DNA from: DASXAQ01 sp036406615
GTDB lineage: Bacteria > Actinomycetota > UBA4738
Reading direction: 5' to 3'
DNA: 21,128 nucleotides
Assembly: GCA_036406615.1 (NCBI GenBank)
Contig: DASXAQ010000096.1
Coordinates: 1-21,128 of the forward strand
The first letter of the stretch is position 1. The number at the start of each line of letters is the position of its first letter. The position numbers and the translations under genes are program-made. Under the pieces are notes generated by a model. That model was not told where the DNA came from, searched no databases, and saw only the letters and a list, made by a program, of their open reading frames with translations. Shown one piece after another: positions 1-6,897 of this stretch.

Positions 1-120
1 GAAGAGGAGTTCGACGTGACCCTCGACGACGAGGACATCACCGTCGAGCACTTCCGGACCGTGGGGGACGTCGAGCGCCTGGTGCAGCGCCGGGTCCAGA
101 TCCGCGACCAGGGCGCCTGA
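1..120 (+). CDS. Acyl carrier protein-like C-terminal fragment (5' truncated)
   Basis: Reading from base 1 gives 39 residues ending at TGA 118-120. The fragment runs acidic helix (EEEFDVTLDDED), then ITVEHF, then RTVGDVERLVQRRV. This is the usual C-terminal pattern of acyl carrier proteins, an E-E-F followed by DED and a T-V-G-D-hydrophobic helix. The serine that carries phosphopantetheine would lie upstream of the window and cannot be checked. If the call is right, the protein carries acyl chains for fatty-acid or polyketide synthesis in the cytoplasm. A peptidyl carrier or another phosphopantetheine-binding protein is equally possible from this fragment. The gene ends 106 nt before a tRNA gene and no terminator is obvious after it. 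Confidence 0.65.
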   Translation, partial: EEEFDVTLDDEDITVEHFRTVGDVERLVQRRVQIRDQGA

Positions 121-213
121 GCCCCCCTTCCACGGCGTGCGCCGATCCGGCCGCCACCGCCGAAGGCGTGAACGCGTCGAGCTGGAGCTGCGCCTGCACC
201 GCGCGGGGTGCCC

Positions 214-219
214 TACAGT
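214..219 (+). promoter_or_regulatory. Possible -10 element for the tRNA-Ala gene
   Basis: TACAGT matches the actinobacterial TAnnnT pattern and lies 7 nt before the 5' end of the tRNA, where a start at or just before base 227 would be expected. No convincing -35 element is visible, so this is weak evidence. Confidence 0.3.
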
Positions 220-226
220 GGACGGC

Positions 227-298
227 GGGGACGTAGCTCAGCGGTAGAGCACCTGCTTTGCAAGCAGGGGGTCGCCGGTTCGAATCCGGTCGTCTCCA
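227..298 (+). tRNA. tRNA-Ala (anticodon UGC)
   Basis: The sequence folds as a complete 72-nt cloverleaf. The acceptor stem GGGGACG pairs with CGTCTCC, with discriminator A298. The D arm is GCTC-AGCGGTA-GAGC, the anticodon stem CCTGC pairs with GCAGG around loop TTTGCAA, and the T arm is CCGGTTCGAATCCGG. The anticodon TGC is at 259-261. The third acceptor pair is a G-U wobble, the classical identity element for alanyl-tRNA synthetase, which agrees with the anticodon. The CCA tail is not fully encoded (ACA follows the stem), so it must be added after transcription. Confidence 0.97.
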
Positions 299-330
299 CA
301 GGGGGCCGGCGGAACAGATGGGCCTCTTCC

Positions 331-378
331 ACGGTTCGTGGACTTTCGATAGGCTTTCGGGCCGGTCCATCGAACCGT
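331..378 (+). other. Imperfect hairpin between tRNA-Ala and the three-helix-bundle gene
   Basis: Bases 331-342 (ACGGTTCGTGGA) are complementary to 366-378 (TCCATCGAACCGT) with a single bulged base, leaving a loop of about 23 nt. The hairpin ends 14 nt before the ATG at 393. It could be a 5'-UTR structure of that gene or a processing or termination signal for the tRNA. No T run follows it, so an intrinsic terminator is less likely. Confidence 0.4.
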
Positions 379-392
379 AACTGGGGGGGGCG

Positions 393-605
393 ATGAACAG
401 GGAGCCGGACGTCAGGCAGCAGGTCGACTCGGTGGCGACGGAGCTCACTCTGGAGTTCGAGGGCCGGGTCGACGACGGCACGGTGCGACGGGTGGTCATG
501 GGCGCGTACTCGCGGCTGGCCCAGGCGCGCATCACGACCTACGTCCCGATCTTCGTTCGGCGCGAAGCCAGGCAGTCCCTGCGGGCACTGGCCGTCCACG
601 CATAG
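393..605 (+). CDS. Stand-alone three-helix-bundle dimerization domain protein (70 aa)
   Basis: This small acidic/basic protein is predicted to be almost all helical: residues about 3-25 (EPDVRQQVDSVATELTLEF), 28-45 (DDGTVRRVVMGAYSRLAQAR) and 48-66 (TTYVPIFVRREARQSLRAL). The final T-Y-V-P-I/L-F-V-R/E-R-xA-R-xx-L pattern is typical of the actinobacterial three-helix-bundle dimerization domain. That domain is known both alone and as an N-terminal domain fused to low-molecular-weight phosphatase/ArsC-like proteins. I recognise it from this motif only. The ATG at 393 follows a G-rich stretch, GGGGGGGG at 383-390, that could serve as a ribosome binding site although it is close. No partner gene is adjacent. 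Its molecular role is unknown; dimerisation is inferred from the family name. Confidence 0.7.
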   Translation: MNREPDVRQQVDSVATELTLEFEGRVDDGTVRRVVMGAYSRLAQARITTYVPIFVRREARQSLRALAVHA

Positions 606-644
606 CCGCGGCCGGCCCCGCTCGCGTCCTCTAGGCTCGGCCCG

Positions 645-1592
645 ATGGCCGAAGCCGTGCTGGTCCTTTCTGAGAACTGGACGCTGACGCCGGCGCGCGA
701 CCTCGGCGCGCTCGTTCGCATCGCAGTGCAGGCGGAGGAGGCCGGCGTCGGCACCGTGATGATCTCGGAGCACGTCGTCCTGGGCCCATCGGCCGGCGCG
801 GCGGGGTTGATGGCGAACCCCCGCGACTATGCCGCGCCGGGCAACCAGGACCCGTCGACGCCCTGGCCGGACAGCGTCGTGCTGGCGTCGGCGATCGCCA
901 CGGCCACGTCGCGGATCCGCATCGCGCTGGCGGCGATCATCGCGCCGCTTCGGCATCCGTTGCTGCTCGCGAAGCAGCTCGCCACGCTCGACCTGCTTTC
1001 GCGGGGCCGGCTGATCGTGCAACCGACCGTCAGCTGGCTCCAGGAGGAGTACGACGCCCTCGGTGTCCCTTTCGACGAGCGCGGGCGGATCCTGGACGAG
1101 CAGCTGGAGGCCATGCGGGCCGCCTGGACCCAGGCCCCGGCCGCCTTCGCGGGCCGGTACTTCGCGTTCCACGACGTGTACGTCGAGCCCAAACCCGAGC
1201 GACCGGACGGACCGCGCATGTGGTTCGGTGGGCAGCGCGTGCACCCGTCGCTCCTTCGACGGCTGGTTCGGTACGGCCACGGCTTCCACCCGTTCGGAAC
1301 CCCGACCGACGACGACCTCGCGCGGATCCGCGCCGCCATGGCCGAGGCCGGGCGGGACCCATCGAGCCTGGAGATGATCGGCGGCATCCGCGGATCGTTT
1401 CCGGACGAACGCAGCGTCGCCGACCTGGATCGGGCGATGGCCTCGATCCCCGGTCAGCTCGAACGAGGGTTCACCGCCATCTGCTTCAAGCCCTCGATGT
1501 TCACCGACGACGTCGAGCAGGTCGGCGAGGTCTGCCGGCGGGTCGTGGAGCGGCTGGCGTCGCTCGCCGGGACCGCTACCCGTAAGCCGTAA
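645..1592 (+). CDS. LLM-class (F420-dependent-type) oxidoreductase
   Basis: The 315-residue protein has the length and layout of the bacterial luciferase-like monooxygenase (LLM) family, a TIM barrel that binds F420 or FMN. Visible family features are the early strand and helix ending in AEEAGVGTVMISEHV, the segment ATATSRIRIALAAIIAPLRHPLLLAKQLATLDLLSRGRLIVQPTVSWLQEEYDALGVPFDERGRILDEQLEAMRAAW, and the later PDGPRMWFGGQ strand. In family members the segment with SRGRL precedes a G-x-G-W or similar cofactor loop; here it reads QPTVSWLQEEY. The substrate cannot be deduced. F420 use is inferred from the actinobacterial context, and FMN remains possible. The gene is alone on this strand. Its 3' end overlaps that of the convergent beta-propeller gene by 17 bp. 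Confidence 0.85.
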   Translation: MAEAVLVLSENWTLTPARDLGALVRIAVQAEEAGVGTVMISEHVVLGPSAGAAGLMANPRDYAAPGNQDPSTPWPDSVVLASAIATATSRIRIALAAIIAPLRHPLLLAKQLATLDLLSRGRLIVQPTVSWLQEEYDALGVPFDERGRILDEQLEAMRAAWTQAPAAFAGRYFAFHDVYVEPKPERPDGPRMWFGGQRVHPSLLRRLVRYGHGFHPFGTPTDDDLARIRAAMAEAGRDPSSLEMIGGIRGSFPDERSVADLDRAMASIPGQLERGFTAICFKPSMFTDDVEQVGEVCRRVVERLASLAGTATRKP

Positions 1593-2703
1593 CCGTCGAC
1601 CCGGTCGGGATCACCAACAGCGAGCCGCCGACCGCCATGTCCGACGGAGAGCCGAAATACTGCCCGCCGCCGCCCGGCGTGCCGGCGAGGGCGATGGTCG
1701 AGAGCACGTGCCCGGTACGGGGATCCAACGTCACGAGCTGGTCCGCATCCGTTGCGACGAAGACGGCGCTTCGCGTCGCCACGGGTCCGGCCAGGATGGT
1801 CCCGCCTACCGGTGTCGTCCAGAGTGGGACCGTCGTCTGCACGTCCTCCGCGAAGACCGAGTCGTCGACGGCGAAGAATCCGTCCGGTCCCGCGAACGCG
1901 GGCCAGCCGGCGAAGGAGCCGACCTGGGTTCCGTTCGTCTTTTGGAGCACGACATCGCCGTCAGCGCCGAACATGAGTCGCTTCCTCAAAGCCGTCGACG
2001 CTCCTCCGCCTCCGGTGCAGCCGTCGTGGTCGGACCACTTGAGGGTTCCGTCCAGGTTGAGCGCGTACTGTGACGCGCAGCCGGTCGAGACGTACACCCC
2101 CGTCTGGTCGGCCGCGGGGGCCGCGCCGTCGCCGTCCAGATATGGGGACTGGGCGACGATCTGGCCGGTGGTCTCGGACAACCCGTACACGATGCCGGGG
2201 CCCTCGACCCAGACTCTGCCGTTGAGTGCAACGGGCTCGCCGCTGAAGTACGCGGTCGGGGTGGTCCACGCCTGTGCGCCCGTCCCGGCGTCGAAGGCGC
2301 GAATGGTCCCGTCAAAGTCGTTGACGAATACGCGGCCGCCGTCGTACGCGAGGGGAAAGTAGTAATACGTGCCCGACAGTGGCACGGGGCCCCACGCGAC
2401 GGTTCCGTCGGAGGCGTTCAGCGCGTAGAGCCATCCGCCATATGGACCGCCGCTGTTCGACGTCGTGACGAAGACCCTGCCTCCGGCGACGAGGGGGTAG
2501 GACGCGTCGCCGTTCAGGGTGATCGACCATTTCTTGGCGAGCGTCGTGGGAAGCGTCGAACAGCTGAACCCCGAATGTTGCGCGTCGATGTGATGCGCGA
2601 CCGCGGGACACGACGTCCCCGCGGACGCGGCGGCCGCGCCTGATGCGGGGACGCTCAGAACGACGAGGGCGATACTGAGGGTGGCGATCATGGTCCGGCG
2701 CAT
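1576..2703 (-). CDS. Secreted PQQ-like beta-propeller repeat protein
   Basis: The ATG at 2703 is chosen because AAGGGG lies just upstream and the product then begins with a clear signal peptide: MRRTM, a hydrophobic stretch ALVVLSVPASGA and AAAAS near residues 24-28. The mature part, about 347 residues, is built of repeated blades of the form L/F-Y-A-L-N/D-x-x-x-G-x-x-x-W, for example LYALNASDGTVAWGP, FDAGTGAQAWTTPT, YALNLDGTLKWSD and LDPRTGHVLST. This is the PQQ/WD40-like beta-propeller pattern (BamB-like or quinoprotein dehydrogenase-like). No catalytic calcium/PQQ residues or cytochrome CXXCH motif are evident, so a binding or scaffold role outside the membrane is likelier than dehydrogenase activity. 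Longer in-frame starts upstream lack a signal peptide at the N-terminus. The gene is monocistronic. Confidence 0.75.
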   Translation of the reverse strand: MRRTMIATLSIALVVLSVPASGAAAASAGTSCPAVAHHIDAQHSGFSCSTLPTTLAKKWSITLNGDASYPLVAGGRVFVTTSNSGGPYGGWLYALNASDGTVAWGPVPLSGTYYYFPLAYDGGRVFVNDFDGTIRAFDAGTGAQAWTTPTAYFSGEPVALNGRVWVEGPGIVYGLSETTGQIVAQSPYLDGDGAAPAADQTGVYVSTGCASQYALNLDGTLKWSDHDGCTGGGGASTALRKRLMFGADGDVVLQKTNGTQVGSFAGWPAFAGPDGFFAVDDSVFAEDVQTTVPLWTTPVGGTILAGPVATRSAVFVATDADQLVTLDPRTGHVLSTIALAGTPGGGGQYFGSPSDMAVGGSLLVIPTGSTVTAYG

Positions 2704-2941
2704 GGCGTCCCCTTCGTACCTTGGGACCGGCTTATCGGTCGTCCGGCCCATGGTATGCGCCGGAGCGGGCGATATGGTGGAACCCGGCCCGCCGCGCCGG
2801 CCGTCGCGAAGAGGTGGAGCCCGAGCCGAAGGCACACGAACGCCATCCGGTACGGTGCGATGCGTCAAGTCTTTGCCCCTCCCTGGCCGATAACGTCATC
2901 GATGTCATCCCCGAGTCCCCGACCCACGACCAACGTTCGCC

Positions 2942-3592
2942 ATGCCCCTGCACGGTCCGCGTAACTGGCGCCCGCTCATCCGCCACCTGCTGCCCGGCCT
3001 GGTGCTGCCGGGGCTGATCTACTTCGTCGTGTCTCGCGACGCACCGACGCTGGTCGCGCTGGCCGCGGCGTCATCGGTGCCGCTGCTCGACCTGATCGCT
3101 CGGCTCGTGCGCGGGCGCAGCCCGAGCCTGGTCGGCCTCGCGTTCGTGGCGCTGACCGGCGCGTCGGTAGGCCTGGCGTTCTGGTTCCACTCGCCGCTGT
3201 TCATCCTGGTCAAGGGCGCGGCCGGAAGCGCCGTGCTCGGGCTGGCGTTCGCCGTCTCGGCGGCCGTGCGCCGCCCGCTCACGCGGACCCTGGCGATCCA
3301 CCTGACGTCGGATCACCACGAGGAACGCCGGCACCTGGCCGAACGGTGGCGCCACCCGCGCGCGCTGTCCGTGTTCCGTACGCTGTCGCTCGCCTGGGGG
3401 GCGCTGCTGCTGGTCACGGCCGTCCAGCAGCTGACGATGGCGCTCACGATCTCGCCCGGGATGGTCATGGCCATGGAGCCGGGTGTGCACCTCACGGCCA
3501 TCGCCCTCGGCACGGTAGCCAGCGTCCTGTACGTGCGACGGCGTCAGCGGCTGCACCCGGAACTGGCCATGCTGCCGGTTCGGGCCCGCTGA
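2942..3592 (+). CDS. Multi-pass membrane protein, VC0807-like
   Basis: The 216-residue product has about six hydrophobic segments: roughly residues 13-30, 34-53, 61-80, 85-108, 146-168 and 180-197. Between segments 4 and 5 is a charged cytoplasmic-type loop, RRPLTRTLAIHLTSDHHEERRHLAERWRHPRALSVFR. The layout and the phrase S-x-x-P-L-L-x-D-L-I-x-R resemble VC0807-family proteins, which are distantly like the intracellular septation protein family and have no established function. I assign this by pattern only. The start at 2942 has no strong ribosome binding site, so the true start is uncertain. The upstream 238-bp gap separates it from the divergent beta-propeller gene and should hold both promoters. 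Confidence 0.6.
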   Translation: MPLHGPRNWRPLIRHLLPGLVLPGLIYFVVSRDAPTLVALAAASSVPLLDLIARLVRGRSPSLVGLAFVALTGASVGLAFWFHSPLFILVKGAAGSAVLGLAFAVSAAVRRPLTRTLAIHLTSDHHEERRHLAERWRHPRALSVFRTLSLAWGALLLVTAVQQLTMALTISPGMVMAMEPGVHLTAIALGTVASVLYVRRRQRLHPELAMLPVRAR

Positions 3593-3630
3593 CCTCCCGC
3601 TCCGGAATCGCCGGCGTCGCGACCCCGCCT

Positions 3631-3644
3631 CGGCGCTAGCGCCG
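3631..3644. terminator. Short palindrome at the convergent gene ends (possible bidirectional terminator)
   Basis: CGGCGCTAGCGCCG is a perfect 14-bp palindrome. It contains the stop codon of the leftward 2TM gene and lies 39 bp after the stop of the rightward membrane gene. The stem is short and no T tract follows on either strand, so a terminator role is only suggested by position. Confidence 0.3.
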
Positions 3645-3923
3645 GCTGAGTGCATCCATCTCCCGGCGGATCTGCTCCTCGCTCGGGTCCTGCGAGCGGT
3701 ACACGTCCCAGGCGTTCATCACCAACCCGATGCCCCACGCCGCCATCAGGAACACCGGCCAGAAGAACCCGGATCCCGTGACCGCCCAGATCACCACGAC
3801 GAACGCGTTCACCAGGACGTACACGAGCAGGTGCGCGCGGAAGTCATGCTTCTTCTTCAACTGCCGGACCGCGCGGTCCCGCAGCTCCTGATTCGCGCCC
3901 GCCTCGTCTGCCTGCAGCGACAT
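3636..3923 (-). CDS. 2TM domain-containing small membrane protein (95 aa)
   Basis: The ATG at 3923 is selected because GGGAGG precedes it at good spacing. The longer in-frame version would add 29 residues without support. The protein has a charged N-terminal helix (NQELRDRAVRQLKKKHDFRAH), two membrane segments at about residues 31-49 and 53-73 separated by the short turn GSGFFWP, and a C-terminal tail rich in acidic and basic residues ending EEQIRREMDALSRR. This is the 2TM domain layout: K-x-F-x-x-H-L-x-x-Y-x-x-V-N before helix 1, and W-G-x-G-x-x-x-H/N-x-x-x-V-Y after helix 2. In other proteins the domain often precedes histidine kinases or stands alone. Its function is unknown. It lies 95 bp downstream of the metallophosphoesterase on the same strand. 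Confidence 0.75.
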   Translation of the reverse strand: MSLQADEAGANQELRDRAVRQLKKKHDFRAHLLVYVLVNAFVVVIWAVTGSGFFWPVFLMAAWGIGLVMNAWDVYRSQDPSEEQIRREMDALSRR

Positions 3924-4018
3924 GACGACCTCCCTTCGGATCGAATGGTCTTCGATCCCATCCTGCGAGGCAGGCGGGCGCGCGGCCCCGGCCGGATGGC
4001 CCGCGAACATCGGGCCGG

Positions 4019-5572
4019 TCAGCCCGAAGGGGCCGCGCTCGGTGTCGGGCTCAGCGTCGGGGATGGCGCCGGCGGCGACGGGATGAGCCTGCCGAACTGC
4101 TGGGCCACCAGGTGACGCTGCACCGTCAGGCTTCCCGTGACCGGAGACTGCTGGATCAGGTCGTAGGCGACCAGCCGCGCAGGATCGCCGGGCACGAAGT
4201 ACAGGATCTCGGCGGACAGCGGCACGCCGCCCTGCTCGGTGTAGACGTTCGCGCCCGCGCCGCCCGTCGAACCGATCCGCAGGTACAGCGTCCCGTCGGC
4301 CACGCGCGCCGAGGGAACGTGGAAATGCCCGGAGATCACGAGCGGAACGCGACCAGCGACCGCGTCGGCCATCCGGTCGTCGTGGACGGCCACCACCGCC
4401 GGGGGCCCGGGTAGCGCGCTCAGGTCTCGGAGGATCCGGGGCCCGACGCTGTGGACGGCGGCCGCGATCTGCGCGTCGTCGCCGGCGGCCAGTTTGTTCG
4501 GCGTGAACACCGGGTCGCCCAGGCCGTAGATCGTGAGACCGTGCACCGTGGCGTCGGTGCCGTCGAGCACCGTGACGTTGGGGATCTTCGCCATCTCCTC
4601 TTGCAGGGCGACCGAGTCGTGGTTGCCGCGCACGAACACGTACGGTCGGTCGAAGCCGGGGATGAACGAGAGGATGGCGTCCTCGGCGGGCGTGCCGAAC
4701 GACGTGATGTCGCCCGTGTCGATGACCATGTCCACGTCGAACGACTTCGCCAGCTCCTGCGCGAACTCCATGCCGAGCGGCGACAGGTGGATGTCGGAGA
4801 TGTGCAGCACCGTGATCTCGCCGGGAGTGCCGACCGGACTCGCCTGGATCGACGCGTAGACGCTGGCCGCGCCGGCCACGATCCGCGTCAGCTGGTCGCG
4901 GAAGTCGTCGATCCGGTTGGTCGCCTCGCGGGCGGGACCGATCAGCTCATGGGCGATCGAGAGCGATCCCGAGAACGTCGGCGACGCGAAGGCGCCCGGC
5001 CGGTACGTCGACGCGGCCGCCAGCTCGGACCCTCCGACCGCCACGGCGGCGACGAGCGTCGACGCCAGGACGAATCGCCATCGCAGGCGGAACACGATCA
5101 GCGCCAGGGCCAGCCCGCCACCGACGCCGATGAAGAACACGCGGAGCGCGAACGGCGCGACCCGCTGACGCGCGTCTCGCTGGACCTGCGGTGCGATCGC
5201 GTCGAGGCCTTCCTGCCGGATCGTGTCGGTGAGGGCCGGGACGCCGACGTCCTCGAGCGTCGCGGTGAGGTGCAGCGGCGCGCGGTGGGTGTCGGCCGTG
5301 ATCCGCCCGACGGGCGGCAGTTGGATGTCGGTCACGCCGCGGCCGAACGCGGCCGAGAGCTGGACGGTGAACGGCCCCAGCGTCACCGTCTGGCGGCCGG
5401 CGACGGCCAGCGCAAACCCGGCGCCGACCAGTCCGACGACCAGAACCAGGGCGCCCGTGGCCGCCCAGCGCAACGCCGGCCGCCAACGGGAACGCCGAGC
5501 CGTGGGTTCGGGCTCCTGAGGCTGCGGCGAGGGCGGTTCGAGGTCGTGCGACGGCAGCGGTTCGGGCAACAC
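4019..5572 (-). CDS. Membrane-anchored calcineurin-like metallophosphoesterase
   Basis: Counting from a GTG start at 5572 (517 residues), hydrophobic segments occur at about 36-58, 142-162 and 166-185. A calcineurin-like phosphoesterase domain covers 253-470. All metal-binding motifs are present: D-I-H at 260-262, GD at 287-288, GNHD at 316-319, VAVHDD at 395-399 and GHFH at 415-418. The enzyme should hydrolyse a phosphomonoester or phosphodiester with two metal ions; its substrate is unknown. Three membrane segments would place the catalytic domain outside the cytoplasm if the N-terminus is inside. The last 20 residues are rich in Pro, Ser and Thr. The start is uncertain: open sequence continues upstream, TTG 5569 is also possible, and neither has a clean ribosome binding site. 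It begins 53 nt after the FAD oxidoreductase gene, probably in the same operon. Confidence 0.85.
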   Translation of the reverse strand: MLPEPLPSHDLEPPSPQPQEPEPTARRSRWRPALRWAATGALVLVVGLVGAGFALAVAGRQTVTLGPFTVQLSAAFGRGVTDIQLPPVGRITADTHRAPLHLTATLEDVGVPALTDTIRQEGLDAIAPQVQRDARQRVAPFALRVFFIGVGGGLALALIVFRLRWRFVLASTLVAAVAVGGSELAAASTYRPGAFASPTFSGSLSIAHELIGPAREATNRIDDFRDQLTRIVAGAASVYASIQASPVGTPGEITVLHISDIHLSPLGMEFAQELAKSFDVDMVIDTGDITSFGTPAEDAILSFIPGFDRPYVFVRGNHDSVALQEEMAKIPNVTVLDGTDATVHGLTIYGLGDPVFTPNKLAAGDDAQIAAAVHSVGPRILRDLSALPGPPAVVAVHDDRMADAVAGRVPLVISGHFHVPSARVADGTLYLRIGSTGGAGANVYTEQGGVPLSAEILYFVPGDPARLVAYDLIQQSPVTGSLTVQRHLVAQQFGRLIPSPPAPSPTLSPTPSAAPSG

Positions 5573-5625
5573 CTTCGTCCAGACTATCGGCGCTGTCGCG
5601 GGCGCCCTTTCGGGACGTCGCTCGG

Positions 5626-6846
5626 TTAGTCGGCGCCCGCGGAGACCGGGAACGGCAACGCGATGGGATCGGTGCCCACGCGGCTTCGGCCCCGCGCGTC
5701 GAACCGTTCGAGCCCCAGGTCGGTGACCTCGACCAGGTCGGTTCGCCCCTCCAGGGACAGGTCCGCCGCGATTTTCGCGACGGCCGGGCCCCACATCATG
5801 CCGTGGCCGCCCGCCGACGCCACCGTGACGCCGTCGATCGGCGCGCCGCCGGCGTCGATGGCGGGTCCCAGGATCGGGAGGTGGTCGGGCGTGTAGTCGA
5901 TGGTCGCCGCCCACGCCTTGCGCAGGCCGAGCCCGGCCGTCGCCGGCACCAGGCGGGCCAGCCGTCGCTGCATCTTTCTCAAGTAGGGCCAGTCCACCTC
6001 GCGCGCCGGGCCCGGCGGCTCGGCGGGGTTGCTCATCCCGAACAGCAGGCCGCCCTCCTCGAGCCGCCAGTACAGGCCGGCGCCCAGGTCGAACACCATC
6101 GGCTCGCGGTCGAGGTCGAACGCGGCGTGCGGCGCGGTCAGCGCCACCTGGTGGCGAGCGCCGCCGACGGGGACGCGCACGCCGGCGAGCTTGCCCACGT
6201 CGCGCAGCGACGGGCCCCCGGTCAGCAGCACGCGGGGCGTGGCGATCGTGCCGTCCGCGGTGCGCACGCCGGTCACGCGGCAACCGCCGCGCGCCTTGGC
6301 CGTCCGCAGTCCGAGGAACGCGGTTCGCTCGCGAAGCTCCACGCCGGCGTGCTGCATCGCGAGCGAATACGCGCGGACGTTGCGCGGTGGATCGATGCAC
6401 CCGTCGGTCGGGCGGTAGCTGCCGCCGCGGTGACCGTCCGGCGTGAGGGTCTTCGCCAGGGCGGCCGCCTCGCGGGCGCCGATCCAGCGAACGTCGCCCA
6501 GGCCGGCCGCGCGCTGCATCTCGACGCGGGCCCGGCCTTCGCGTTCGTCGCGCGCGGTGAACGCCAGCAGGAGATAGCCGAGCTCGCGAAAGCCGGAATC
6601 GGTCCCGTAGCGCTCGCCCTGGCCGCGGTAGAACGCGATCGACCACCGGCCGAGCTCGACGGTCACGGGCGTGCCGCCCTGCGCGCGCACGATCCCGGCC
6701 GCGCGGCTGCTCGCGCCCTGTCCGGCCACGTCGCGTTCGACGACGATGACGCGCTTCGCGCCGGTCTCGGTCGCGAACACCGAGGCCCAGCCCCCGACGG
6801 TGCCCGCCCCGACGACCACGAGATCGGCCTGGTCGCGAGTCGGCAT
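5626..6846 (-). CDS. FAD-dependent oxidoreductase, DAO family
   Basis: The 406-residue product has the length of the D-amino-acid oxidase/sarcosine oxidase/glycine oxidase superfamily. The N-terminal dinucleotide-binding fold is clear: DLVVVGAGTVGGWAS with GAGTVG at 13-18, then an acidic residue E37 ending strand 2 (VIVVERD). Next comes the flavin-contacting SSRAAGIVRAQGG. Near the C-terminus are DYTPDHLPILGP and the flavin-binding GVTVASAGGHGMMWGPAVAKIAADL, both typical of the family. It should oxidise an amine or amino acid, giving imine and peroxide or passing electrons on; the substrate is not deducible. ATG 6846 is the natural start, since upstream in-frame sequence is antisense to the ligase gene. 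It is divergent from that ligase with only 51 bp between them, so their promoters must be compact or overlapping. Confidence 0.85.
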   Translation of the reverse strand: MPTRDQADLVVVGAGTVGGWASVFATETGAKRVIVVERDVAGQGASSRAAGIVRAQGGTPVTVELGRWSIAFYRGQGERYGTDSGFRELGYLLLAFTARDEREGRARVEMQRAAGLGDVRWIGAREAAALAKTLTPDGHRGGSYRPTDGCIDPPRNVRAYSLAMQHAGVELRERTAFLGLRTAKARGGCRVTGVRTADGTIATPRVLLTGGPSLRDVGKLAGVRVPVGGARHQVALTAPHAAFDLDREPMVFDLGAGLYWRLEEGGLLFGMSNPAEPPGPAREVDWPYLRKMQRRLARLVPATAGLGLRKAWAATIDYTPDHLPILGPAIDAGGAPIDGVTVASAGGHGMMWGPAVAKIAADLSLEGRTDLVEVTDLGLERFDARGRSRVGTDPIALPFPVSAGAD

Positions 6847-6897
6847 GACGCCGCAGTCTAGCCGCGGGCCTCTTCGCTCGGGTGGCAGAATGCGCGG

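Noticed and set aside
213..1289. 358-residue leftward open frame opposite the LLM gene and tRNA
   Set aside because: It is Arg/Gly/Pro-rich, crosses the tRNA and two supported genes, and matches no family; it is an antisense artefact of high GC.
2889..2906. CATCGATG palindrome and GATAAC as operator and -10 for the membrane gene at 2942
   Set aside because: The palindrome is short and no -35 sits at proper spacing; the evidence is too weak to annotate.
4451..6861. Long rightward open frames opposite the metallophosphoesterase and FAD oxidoreductase (4451-5629 and 5803-6861)
   Set aside because: Their composition is Arg/Asp/Gln-rich and motif-free, while the opposite strand encodes proteins with complete catalytic motifs.
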